A stretch of 64,000 nucleotides of DNA, taken from NCBI GenBank assembly GCA_016926255.1, contig JAFGOY010000038.1, positions 1 to 64,000 of the forward strand, in the 5' to 3' direction. A model generated the notes under the pieces. The model was not told the DNA's origin, did not search any database, and was given only the letters and a program-made list of their open reading frames with translations. This DNA is from Anaerolineae bacterium. Lineage in GTDB: Bacteria; Chloroflexota; Anaerolineae; Aggregatilineales; UBA3940. Each line of letters begins with the position of its first letter. Position 1 is the first letter of the stretch. This document shows positions 1 to 8,203 of the stretch, in pieces. The position numbers were made by a program, and so were the translations under genes.

Positions 1-23
1 CTCTTTCTATAAGTTTTTGGCTT

Positions 24-52
24 CCACCAGCATAGCTGGTGGTTTTCTGTTT
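24..52 (+). terminator. Intrinsic terminator of a gene left of the window
   Basis: A perfect 8-bp stem (CCACCAGC / GCTGGTGG, 3-nt loop) is followed by TTTTCTGTTT on the plus strand. No gene in the window ends here on that strand, so it probably ends a transcript coming from outside. A second small hairpin (GGACC TTC GGTCC) lies at 55-67. Confidence 0.75.
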
Positions 53-82
53 CGGACCTTCGGTCCTCAACGCCCTAAAGGG

Positions 83-119
83 ACTAAAAACCTCAGGGGG
101 CGATCAAACGCCCCCTGAG
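83..119 (-). terminator. Intrinsic terminator after recN
   Basis: An 11-bp perfect stem (CTCAGGGGGCG at 92-102 with CGCCCCCTGAG at 109-119). Read on the minus strand it is followed by GGTTTTTAG. It sits 11 bp after the recN stop codon and should end the nadK-recN transcript. Confidence 0.85.
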
Positions 120-129
120 AAACTTTTAG

Positions 130-1875
130 CTATATTCCAACACCCTGATTTTTGATCCTGGCAACATATTCCAGGATTTCCCTGGCGCTGCTGCGGGCCG
201 ATTCGGCTTCTGCGCCGAGCATCTCCGTCAGTTCGTCGATCTGCTTCTCGTCCTGCAGCCCGCTGACGTGGGTGATCGTGCGCTGTTTTTCGACCCGCTT
301 CTCAACCTTGAAGTGCGCGTCGGCAAAACCGGCCAACTGCGGCAGATGGGTGACCACCAGCACCTGATGATCCCCGGCCAGCATCCACAGCTTCTGCCCA
401 ACAATGGCCCCGATCCGGCCACCGATGCCCGAATCGATCTCGTCAAAGATCAACGTCGGCATTTTGTCCGCAGCAGAAAGCACGGTTTTCAGCGCCAGCA
501 TGATCCGCGATGTCTCGCCACCCGATGCAATGCGGGCGATTGGTTTGAGCGGCTCACCCAGGTTTGGGGCAATCATAAATTCCACCCGGTCGATGCCGGT
601 TTTATCAAATGCCACACGATAATCGCCAATTATCGCCCCATCGGGGTCTTCTACCTGCTCGATGGCAACGCTAAACCGGGCATCCTCCATCTTAAGATCG
701 GCCAGCCCTGCCTCTACCCCCTTCGATAATGCTTCAGCCGCCTCTGCCCGTTTTCTCGACAGTTCGGCCCCGGCCTGCCCCAGTTCCGCGAGCAGTTGGG
801 CTTCTTCGGCTTGAAGCATGGCGACACGCTCTCCGCTGTTCTCTATCGTCTCCAGTTCGATAGCGGCGTCCTGCCCGGCCTGTATAAGCTCTTCGATAGT
901 TTCACAGTTATACTTCCGCTTCAACGACCTGATCAGGTTTAACCGCAGTTCAGCTTCTTGAAGACGCCCGGGGTCAAATTCAATGCTTTGCTCGTAATCG
1001 CCTAACCCACGACCCAATTCTTCGATGCGGATGGATATCTCCTCGACAATGGTGGCCAACTCCTCCGCCTGCGGGTCGATCTTTACCAATCGAGCTAACG
1101 CACCAGAGGCCTCGCCTAAAAGGTCGCTGGCCGAATACTGACTTTCCTGCGCTCCATAAATTGCCTGGTACGCTTCCTGCGTCAGCGAGGCCAGTTCTTC
1201 CGCATTGCTCAACCGTTTGGCCTCGTCACGCAGGTCTTCATCTTCGCCGGGTTTGAGCTTAGCCGTATTGATTTCTTCGACCTTATAGGCCAGCATCTCG
1301 GCGCGCTGCTGTAATCTTTCTTCGTTGGTAATCAGGTCATGCAGTTCAGCGCGAACCCCGTTCACCTTCTCCACCAACCTGCCGAAAGCCTTACGCTCTT
1401 CTTCTGCCCCGGCGTAACGGTCGACCAGTTCGATATGCGAGGCGGGTTTAAGCAGAGAGAGATGATCGCTCTGCCCGTGAATGTCAATTAGGTTTTCGCC
1501 GATCTCCTGAAAAAGCGCCAGCGTAGCCGTGCTGCCATTAACCCGGCAGACGTTGCGACCTCCCCGGCGAACCTCACGCGTCAAAACAAGAACAGCCGGA
1601 TCGTCACCTTCCAGTTCTTCGCGGCTTACTATCGCCTGGATAGAATCCCTCACTGTATTGTCGTTTAAAACGAATACGCCTTCGACTACGGCCTTCGAAG
1701 TGCCTGACCTGATCAGATCAGAATCGGCACGCCCGCCCAACAGCAGGGAAACCGCGTCAAGGATGATCGACTTGCCCGCGCCGGTTTCACCTGTGAGCAC
1801 GTTAAAACCACGATTGAACTGCAAAGATAGTTCTTCGATGATGGCAAAGTCTTTGATGGTGATCTCGCTCAACAT
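130..1875 (-). CDS. recN: DNA repair protein RecN
   Basis: SMC-like ATPase of recombinational double-strand break repair, acting on the nucleoid. The 581-residue protein has the N-terminal Walker A GETGAGKS at residues 29-36, long central helical regions rich in Glu, Ala and Arg that fit a coiled coil, and the C-terminal ABC-type half with the IASGGETSR signature and the FDEIDSGIGG Walker B region. Length is slightly above the usual 550-560. ATG start with the family-typical MLxEITIKDFA opening. It is the last gene of a minus-strand group that starts with nadK; nadK-recN neighbourhoods are common in bacteria. Confidence 0.96.
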   Translation of the reverse strand: MLSEITIKDFAIIEELSLQFNRGFNVLTGETGAGKSIILDAVSLLLGGRADSDLIRSGTSKAVVEGVFVLNDNTVRDSIQAIVSREELEGDDPAVLVLTREVRRGGRNVCRVNGSTATLALFQEIGENLIDIHGQSDHLSLLKPASHIELVDRYAGAEEERKAFGRLVEKVNGVRAELHDLITNEERLQQRAEMLAYKVEEINTAKLKPGEDEDLRDEAKRLSNAEELASLTQEAYQAIYGAQESQYSASDLLGEASGALARLVKIDPQAEELATIVEEISIRIEELGRGLGDYEQSIEFDPGRLQEAELRLNLIRSLKRKYNCETIEELIQAGQDAAIELETIENSGERVAMLQAEEAQLLAELGQAGAELSRKRAEAAEALSKGVEAGLADLKMEDARFSVAIEQVEDPDGAIIGDYRVAFDKTGIDRVEFMIAPNLGEPLKPIARIASGGETSRIMLALKTVLSAADKMPTLIFDEIDSGIGGRIGAIVGQKLWMLAGDHQVLVVTHLPQLAGFADAHFKVEKRVEKQRTITHVSGLQDEKQIDELTEMLGAEAESARSSAREILEYVARIKNQGVGI

Positions 1876-1918
1876 ATTCGAAGGTTGCCCCTGTAATCCT
1901 TTTTAGTTGTCCAGTTCG

Positions 1919-2518
1919 TTATACTTTTCGTCCCAGGCGCAGCCGCCCCACTGCTCCAACCACCGACATGCCGAGGAAAATCAGCTTTGTGAGTGACATC
2001 CCACCGACATAAGCCAGTGCCGGGACCTGTTCATAGCCTGATCCTGATAATGCAATCATACTACCAATTGCGATTGCCCAGGGCAGCACAGCGGCAATCA
2101 ACCCACCAATGATGATCCCGGCGGCAACAGCCAGGTACGAATACTTCCCCCGGCGTTTACCAACCGCCCGGTGGCACAGGTCGGCGACCAATGCCCCGAA
2201 GCCCGACCCGGCCCAGAAAGCGATCAACCAGATGAAAAATCCGCCTATCTCAAGCAGGCCGATCAAACCTGTACCGATCAGACCCAAAACCAAGCTGATC
2301 ACCAGTTGAATGGCCGGATCGAGTGTTTGAGCGTTGTAGAACGTCTTCTGCTGCCCGCGGACGCACTCTTTACATCGGTAGCCGACTGGCGTGAGTACAG
2401 CGCAGCGAGGGCACATCGGGCGTCCACATTTATTGCAGCGCAGAGAAGTTTCGACGTTGGTATGAACCGCACAATACAGGATGTCAACTGCGTCCGGCGA
2501 TTGGCTTGCTTCTGTCAT
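1919..2518 (-). CDS. B-box-type zinc-finger membrane protein
   Basis: 199 residues. The first 60 hold a Cys/His-rich module (CAVHTN, LRCNKC, MCPRC, YRCKEC) that resembles a B-box-type zinc finger, which in other bacterial proteins precedes membrane domains. The rest is hydrophobic, with about four membrane segments between roughly residues 70 and 190. It sits between nadK (14 bp upstream) and recN (43 bp downstream) on the same strand, so it is probably co-transcribed. The function is unknown; the cytosolic zinc finger may bind a partner protein. It has no rhomboid catalytic GxSG motif, so I do not call it a protease. Confidence 0.75.
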   Translation of the reverse strand: MTEASQSPDAVDILYCAVHTNVETSLRCNKCGRPMCPRCAVLTPVGYRCKECVRGQQKTFYNAQTLDPAIQLVISLVLGLIGTGLIGLLEIGGFFIWLIAFWAGSGFGALVADLCHRAVGKRRGKYSYLAVAAGIIIGGLIAAVLPWAIAIGSMIALSGSGYEQVPALAYVGGMSLTKLIFLGMSVVGAVGRLRLGRKV

Positions 2519-2532
2519 GTGTTCACCTGTCG

Positions 2533-3435
2533 TTAAATCTTGTCATCAATCTGTCTCGGTTCGAGGCGATCAAGCAGCATGTGATAGAAATAATTTCGCT
2601 TTCCGGTTCGAACAAAGTGGCTGGAAAGATCGCTCGTCGAAACCTCGATGCGATCCCCATCAACAAGATCGACTGCATACTGACCGTCGACGGTCAGTAT
2701 CGCATCGTAATCGGTTCCCACATTTACTTTTACCAGCGCCCCTTCCGAAAGCACAATTGCCCTGTCCAATGTGAGGTGCGGAGCGATCGGGATCACCAGA
2801 ATATTTCGCAGCGCGGGAGGCAGAACGGGGCCGCCAACCGCGAGGGCATAGGCGGTAGATCCGGTTGGCGTGCTGACAATCAACCCGTCGGCGATGTAGG
2901 TCGTCAATCTCTCGCCGTCGATCTCGGTTCGCAGCCGGACCACCCTGGCCAGCGTTCCCCGGCTGATCACGACATCGTTCAGGGCCAGATGTTCACACAA
3001 TTGCTGATCACCGCGCCAGGCGGCTGCTTTCAGCATCATCCGCGATTCGATCCAGTAGTCGCCCGAAAAGATGGCAGGCAGCTTCTCCCGCCAGTTATCC
3101 GGGCTGGCCTCTGACAAAAAACCCAGACGGCCCATATTGATTCCAAGAAGAGGGGTGGCGCAATTGGCGGCCATACGCGACGTTCGCAGAATCGAACCAT
3201 CACCACCCAAAACAATCACGAGGTCGCAGTCAGCCAGTCGGGGCCGGACACTTTCTTCGTCCCAGGTCAAAGCACGCCAGGCCGTAAGTCCCTGACCTTG
3301 CAGCCAGGCACAGATTTCCTCGGCCACCGGTTCAGTAGCCTCGATTTTTGGATGGTAGAGCACTGCGATATGCTCAAACACGCCCGCTTGCGATGGCAAA
3401 TGCCGCTCCCTTTCGACAATGGTTTTCAGGGTCAT
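2533..3435 (-). CDS. nadK: NAD kinase
   Basis: ATP-NAD kinase that makes NADP in the cytosol. The 300-residue protein has the GGDGS motif at residues 77-81, the following GINMGRLGFLSE segment, and the STPTGSTAYALAVGGP substrate-binding region near residue 190, all diagnostic of the family. The N-terminus is about 15 residues longer than many homologues. The ATG at 3435 has only a weak ribosome site, and an internal GTG near residue 19 is a possible but unsupported alternative. It is the first gene of the nadK-(zinc finger)-recN group. Confidence 0.95.
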   Translation of the reverse strand: MTLKTIVERERHLPSQAGVFEHIAVLYHPKIEATEPVAEEICAWLQGQGLTAWRALTWDEESVRPRLADCDLVIVLGGDGSILRTSRMAANCATPLLGINMGRLGFLSEASPDNWREKLPAIFSGDYWIESRMMLKAAAWRGDQQLCEHLALNDVVISRGTLARVVRLRTEIDGERLTTYIADGLIVSTPTGSTAYALAVGGPVLPPALRNILVIPIAPHLTLDRAIVLSEGALVKVNVGTDYDAILTVDGQYAVDLVDGDRIEVSTSDLSSHFVRTGKRNYFYHMLLDRLEPRQIDDKI

Positions 3436-3795
3436 TTATTTGAACAATTGCACCCAGGCGATTATATCTTATCTCGAAACTGCCGGGGAATTCTCTCGCT
3501 TGAGACTATCAAATTTTTGTCCAACAAGATAATAGCACATCTGTACTAGTGGGGCCAGCAAAATCTGACTAAATCACCTGATTGCCCAGAGACATGGTTC
3601 AAGTGAGACTATCGACTTCAAGCTAACTTCCCGCTCAAAATCCGTCTCGGTCTTCAATCGGAGCTTGTGCTATACTTTTCGTGATCTCTTTTTCACCGGA
3701 GATCGATCCGGCATATCGTCCGGCTTATCCCAGCGTACCCGGACAACCAGTGATCGACCTGTTAGTCGGGTACACCAACCGTTCAGAAGGTTCAC
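3436..3795. other. 360-bp divergent intergenic region, nadK and propeller lipoprotein
   Basis: No gene is seen here. It separates divergent genes. On the minus strand TGC-TATTAT (3537-3529) is a possible extended -10 for nadK. On the plus strand TGC-TATACT (3668-3676) is a good extended -10 for the lipoprotein gene. The 10-mer TGAGACTATC occurs twice (3501-3510 and 3604-3613), with unknown meaning. Confidence 0.5.
3668..3676 (+). promoter_or_regulatory. Extended -10 promoter of the propeller lipoprotein gene
   Basis: TGC followed by TATACT, an extended -10 element with no good -35 box. Similar TGC-TATACT/TATAAT elements precede other genes in this window (35544 and 60276), which supports it as a real promoter style of this genome. 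Confidence 0.55.
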
Positions 3796-5910
3796 ATGCT
3801 AAAGAAACCAGGGCGAGCAGCAGTGCTGGCATTCATACTCTTTTTACCGGTAATCACTACCGGGTGCTTTCCGGCTTCGCCTCCGCAGCCCCCCCAGGAG
3901 GCCATCAGCAGTCCTATCGAAGAGCCGACCATCGAGGAGACGGCATCGGAAGCAGTTGAGGCAGAATCCGCCTCAACGCCTATTCCTACGCTGCTGCCAG
4001 CTTCCACTCCCCTTGAGTCAGCCTGGCCGCTGTCTTCCGACCTGTTCTATCTCGGCGAGGGAGGACAAATCTGGCGGCAGCCGATGCTAGGCGATGAAAC
4101 GACCGTAACACCGGTCACCAGCGAGGATGCGGCTGTCCGTGATTTTTCGGTTGCCCCCGGCGGTAACTGGTTGATCTACCGCACCAACGAAAGTGTGACG
4201 ATCACCTCGCTGGATGGCAAGCAGGGACGGATCATCTCGCAAATTGACCCGGATTCTTCTTTTGATCCCAACATCCTGCCGGGCACCGACCGGCACACGG
4301 TTGCCTGGTCACCCGACGCCGGGAAACTGGCCTATGCAACCAGCCAGGGATTCGAGGTATTGATCCCCGGTGCGGGAAGTCACGACGAGTCGTTGATCTA
4401 CCCGGTTGAGGAGCAGCCGCTGTCGATGTTAAGCTGGTCGCAGGATTCGAACTGGCTGCTGGTCTCACGCACCGACGAAACCCATGCGCTCTACAGCATC
4501 GATCCACTGGTTCGCTGGGTCGAACTCGGATACCTGAACGGTTTTGCCTGGCTGAACGATGGCCGGCTGGTCTTCGCCCCCATCGAGGGAGGGTTGGCCG
4601 TCCTGACTCCCGGCGATGTCGAGTCACGGGTCTTTATCACCCCGCAGGATCGGCAGGTGACGCTCCCCGGTCAGCGTCTCGATGGAGCGCTTATTTATTT
4701 CGTCCACTCAGGAACGGTTTCCGAGCCGGGTTTCCTCCACGTGGCCAATCCGGACGATCTGAGCTTCCGGGTCGAGAGCAATACACCGGTCGCTACGAAC
4801 GGCCTGGTCTGGGACCCGGCCTGTCGCTATTTGATCACGCTTGACGCCGAACGAAAATCATTCACCATCATCGATCCCTTATCGGGATCGACGGCCTCGT
4901 TTGAGGCGGCAAGCACGGTCACCAACTTCGATTGGGGCGATGCCCCCCCGCAGGCGGCTGCCGGGTTAGCCATGTCGGACGATCTGTACTTTCTGGCGGC
5001 TCAGGCCGGGGCGCTGCAAGTCTGGCGGCTTCCAGCCAGCGGAGATCCCCCGCAGCCGATCACCAGCACGGCGGGGGGCGTCACCAGTTTCGACATCTCG
5101 CCGGACGGCACGCAGGTGGTCTACGCCAGCGAGAACGCAATCTGGCGGGCGGTGATCAATACGCTGGACGTGACGCAGATCGCGGGCCTTTCGTCGCCCG
5201 AAGCCATGCAGTTGGCATCCCCGGCATTCTCGCCGACCGGGCGCGAGATCGCCTTTGCCGACCAGGGCATCTGGGTTCACAACCTGGATACCGGCGAGAC
5301 GGGACAGATCATCACAGACCGGGCCGATCAAATCTACAGCCAGCCCCGCTGGTCGCCCGACGGGAAATGGTTGCTGCTGCGAGTCGGGTTTGCTGAGGGA
5401 GACGATCAGGCCATTCTGCCGACCGAGCAAGTAGGCGATCCTATTCTGCTCGATTACTTCTCTGCCCAGGCTGAATGGGTCGATGAGCAAAATATCTGTG
5501 TCTACAGCGATGGCAGCCTCTACGGAGGCCCCTTCATGAGCCTGGCGACGGTCGGTGAAACGCCAACCTTCAAACGGCTGACCGTCCTGCCGGTGATCGA
5601 CGTGCAGATGCGCCCTGACGGGCGGCTGGCCTTCCTCCAGGTGCCGATTCCGGGGGTCGGAGGGCCGACGATCATCCAGATGAGCGATATGCTCTTGAAC
5701 GGATCAGATATCCGCGTGGACCCCAAAGGTCATGTCCTTGAACTGGCCCGACTTTCGCCGGATACGACTTACATCGCCGGTATCGTGCAGCCCCGCGTCG
5801 AGAATGATGGCTCTCTCTCCGGCAGGCTTGCCATTGTCAACCTGCAAGATGACTCGATGGTGATGATCGAGGGGGTATCGGGTGTAAAAGGTTTACAGTG
5901 GGCTGAATAA
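3796..5910 (+). CDS. Beta-propeller (PD40/TolB-like) lipoprotein
   Basis: 704 residues, exported. A Lys-rich start and hydrophobic stretch end in TTGC with the presumed lipidated Cys near residue 24, then a Pro/Ser/Thr/Glu-rich linker to about residue 75. The rest carries repeated WD40-like/PD40 strand motifs such as SWSPDAGKLAYA, SPDGTQVVYAS, SPTGREIAFAD and RWSPDGKWLLL, expected to fold as one or two beta-propellers. Such proteins bind ligands or partners and need not be enzymes. The ATG has a good AGAAGG ribosome site. It is the first of three exported proteins encoded in a row. Confidence 0.8.
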   Translation: MLKKPGRAAVLAFILFLPVITTGCFPASPPQPPQEAISSPIEEPTIEETASEAVEAESASTPIPTLLPASTPLESAWPLSSDLFYLGEGGQIWRQPMLGDETTVTPVTSEDAAVRDFSVAPGGNWLIYRTNESVTITSLDGKQGRIISQIDPDSSFDPNILPGTDRHTVAWSPDAGKLAYATSQGFEVLIPGAGSHDESLIYPVEEQPLSMLSWSQDSNWLLVSRTDETHALYSIDPLVRWVELGYLNGFAWLNDGRLVFAPIEGGLAVLTPGDVESRVFITPQDRQVTLPGQRLDGALIYFVHSGTVSEPGFLHVANPDDLSFRVESNTPVATNGLVWDPACRYLITLDAERKSFTIIDPLSGSTASFEAASTVTNFDWGDAPPQAAAGLAMSDDLYFLAAQAGALQVWRLPASGDPPQPITSTAGGVTSFDISPDGTQVVYASENAIWRAVINTLDVTQIAGLSSPEAMQLASPAFSPTGREIAFADQGIWVHNLDTGETGQIITDRADQIYSQPRWSPDGKWLLLRVGFAEGDDQAILPTEQVGDPILLDYFSAQAEWVDEQNICVYSDGSLYGGPFMSLATVGETPTFKRLTVLPVIDVQMRPDGRLAFLQVPIPGVGGPTIIQMSDMLLNGSDIRVDPKGHVLELARLSPDTTYIAGIVQPRVENDGSLSGRLAIVNLQDDSMVMIEGVSGVKGLQWAE

Positions 5911-6012
5911 CAACAAATCAATTACCCGGAATATGGAACTTTCGCCTGTTTCAGGGCGTCATATCAGTAACAAGCTGACTTATTGATAGTTCCATGAAGA
6001 TGGAGGGCGTTC

Positions 6013-6870
6013 ATGAGCAAGGGACTGACCCCACAGGAAAAGGATCGGCGGGCAAGCCTGGCCGCAGAAGGACGGTTACCGGCAGAGTATCAAGAGCCAG
6101 TCTCAGAGAGTGCTGAAAGTGTCACCCCGGCCTGGCTGTGGGGATTGGTTGGGATCATCGTATTGATCTCGCTGGTGGCGGGCGGAATCGCCGGTTTCAT
6201 GGGGGGGCGCTGGTACGAACGCAAGCACAGCACCCCGGTTATCGTCGACACATCCTTCCTGCTGGGTGCCCAACTGATCGACGCAGATGGGGCCGTCACC
6301 TTTGTCGGAGTCACTCCCGGCGGGCCATCCGATCAGGCCGGGATAATCGAAAACGACCAGCTGGTCTCGATTGACGGTGAGACCACCGATTCGGCAAAGC
6401 AGGCCGAACAGATTCTCTCGAAACACACCATCGGCGATTCGGTGCTGGTTACCATCGAGCGGAACCACCGCTTTGAGCAATATACGGTTGTGCTGGGCAT
6501 CTATTCGCCGGTGGTGATCGGCGTGACGGCCATCCCCCCCATACCACCCCAACAGACTTACCCTCCTCCACCGCCAGGGCAGTATGCCGATGCCCGGCTT
6601 GGCATCTACTACCGGATGCTTGAACCGGGTGATCCCTTTGACGTCGACGAGGGGGCTTTGATTGTCTCTCTGCTGGGGACAAATAACCCTGCCGAACTGG
6701 CCGGATTGAAGATTGGCGACATTATCCTCCAGATCAACAACGAGTCAATCACCGGTGACAATAATCTGGAGTCTGTTTTAGACCGCTTCAGCGGCGGAGA
6801 AACCGTCACAATCGTCTATTTCAGCGATGGCGCTAAAAACGAGGTCGCCGTCACGCTGGGGCACGAATAA
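6013..6870 (+). CDS. Membrane-anchored protein with two PDZ domains
   Basis: 285 residues. A charged cytosolic N-terminus is followed by one membrane segment (about residues 40-62) and then two PDZ-like domains: about 80-160 (VTPGGPSDQAGIIENDQLVSIDG) and about 195-283 (NPAELAGLKIGDIILQIN). A Pro-rich linker (PPIPPQQTYPPPPPG) joins them. PDZ domains of this kind usually accompany HtrA or S41 proteases, but no Ser protease domain is present, so it is more likely a scaffold or adaptor outside the membrane. The stop codon directly abuts the next start, so the two genes are coupled. Confidence 0.75.
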   Translation: MSKGLTPQEKDRRASLAAEGRLPAEYQEPVSESAESVTPAWLWGLVGIIVLISLVAGGIAGFMGGRWYERKHSTPVIVDTSFLLGAQLIDADGAVTFVGVTPGGPSDQAGIIENDQLVSIDGETTDSAKQAEQILSKHTIGDSVLVTIERNHRFEQYTVVLGIYSPVVIGVTAIPPIPPQQTYPPPPPGQYADARLGIYYRMLEPGDPFDVDEGALIVSLLGTNNPAELAGLKIGDIILQINNESITGDNNLESVLDRFSGGETVTIVYFSDGAKNEVAVTLGHE

Positions 6871-8148
6871 TTGGTCAAGGCCATCCAGAACAATCGAAAA
6901 AACAACCGGCAGTTCCCACGCACGAATCGTTGGGGGCTGCCGGTCTTTTTTACGCTCATTACATTCTCTCTGCTGGCGACTGCCTGTCGGAAAGCCGAAC
7001 CTTCGGAGGAACCATACTATCCGACAACGCCGGGAGTTCACCTCCTGCTTGACGATGGCCGGAACGCGTGGCCGGTCGATACCTGGGACGAGCATCTACA
7101 GGTCGCGCGGCAGGCAGTTGGAGAATGGGGCTTTGCGATCGGACTGGTCAGGCTCAACGATCTCGATCCCGACCGCTGGCAGATTTTCATGGATCACTGC
7201 ATGACGTATAAGCTCACCCCCATTCTGCGGCTGGCGACAACCTATGACACCGATCACCTGTGGTGGGACGCGCCCCCGGCTGACGCCGACAACTCGTACA
7301 GGTCGACCGCCGCGCAGTATGCCGCGTTCGTCGCCTCGCTGGATTGGCCCACCAACAGGCACTACGTCATCATCGGCAACGAGCCAAATCACGGCGACGA
7401 GTGGGGCGGCACCCCCGATCCCCGGGCTTACGCCCGCTTTCTGATCGACGTAGCAGGCGAACTAAAGAACCGGGATCAGCAGGTGGTCATTCTTAACGCC
7501 GGGTTCGACCCGTACGCGCCGAACACCAACGGACTGCCGCTCGAAAACGGGGTGAGCTACCTGGATGAAGAAACATTTCTGGATCAAATGGTCGACGCTT
7601 ACCCGGATGTTTTCGATCCGGTCGATATCTGGGCCAGTCATTCCTACCCGATTGGGTTTTCGGCTGGCCCCTGGGAGCAGGTCTACCAGATCGACCGGAT
7701 CAACGGAGCGGTCAATCCGGATTCCGTCTCACCACCGCCCGGCATTTTCAACCGGGGGATCAACGGCTACGAATGGGAACTGTACAAACTTTCGACCTAT
7801 AGTGTCGATCCGCTGCCGGTTCTGATCACCGAAACCGGCTGGCGGCACAGCAAATCGGTAAACACGGGTTCGCTGGACGGCGGTTCCTCCTACCCGGACT
7901 CTGAACTGGCGGCAGCTTATCTAGACCTCGCCCTGCGAGGTAACAATGGACGTTATCCCGAACTACCGGAAGACGGTTGGACTCCCTGGCTGAATGACAC
8001 CAGGCTGGTGGGGGTTGTCATCTTTGCGCTGGATGGCGATCCAGCAGAGTGGGGACATACCAACCTGCTGAAGCTGGATTCGAGCGGTGTGGTGACCGGC
8101 ACCTACCCCGCTTTCGATATTCTGGCAGCCATACACCAGAACGAATAG
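6871..8148 (+). CDS. Clan GH-A glycoside-hydrolase-like lipoprotein
   Basis: 425 residues with a TTG start directly after the preceding stop codon. The signal peptide ends in LLATAC (possible lipidation at Cys). The body resembles a TIM-barrel glycosidase: GNEPN (general acid/base Glu after Asn) in the middle and ITETGW (nucleophile Glu) towards the C-terminus, as in GH5/GH39-type enzymes. The two Glu residues fall in the order and spacing expected for clan GH-A. The substrate cannot be told from sequence. Neighbouring PDZ and propeller proteins are also exported, suggesting one cell-surface assembly. An inactive relative cannot be excluded. Confidence 0.65.
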   Translation: MVKAIQNNRKNNRQFPRTNRWGLPVFFTLITFSLLATACRKAEPSEEPYYPTTPGVHLLLDDGRNAWPVDTWDEHLQVARQAVGEWGFAIGLVRLNDLDPDRWQIFMDHCMTYKLTPILRLATTYDTDHLWWDAPPADADNSYRSTAAQYAAFVASLDWPTNRHYVIIGNEPNHGDEWGGTPDPRAYARFLIDVAGELKNRDQQVVILNAGFDPYAPNTNGLPLENGVSYLDEETFLDQMVDAYPDVFDPVDIWASHSYPIGFSAGPWEQVYQIDRINGAVNPDSVSPPPGIFNRGINGYEWELYKLSTYSVDPLPVLITETGWRHSKSVNTGSLDGGSSYPDSELAAAYLDLALRGNNGRYPELPEDGWTPWLNDTRLVGVVIFALDGDPAEWGHTNLLKLDSSGVVTGTYPAFDILAAIHQNE

Positions 8149-8174
8149 AGCCATCTCTAAATTCGGGATGGCTC
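8148..8174. terminator. Hairpin between convergent genes
   Basis: GAGCCATC (8148-8155) pairs perfectly with GATGGCTC (8167-8174). There is only a weak T-tract on either side. It lies between convergent genes, so it probably ends one or both transcripts. Confidence 0.5.
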
Positions 8175-8203
8175 ATATCTACTATCACAGCCAATCTGAT
8201 TGA

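Noticed and set aside
3501-3613. Repeated 10-mer TGAGACTATC in the nadK upstream region
   Set aside because: Two copies 103 bp apart without symmetry or link to a promoter box; chance is not excluded.
5930-5996. Inverted repeat ATGGAACT/AGTTCCAT between the propeller and PDZ genes
   Set aside because: An 8-bp repeat with a spacer of nearly 50 bp and no T-tract; too weak to call a regulatory structure.
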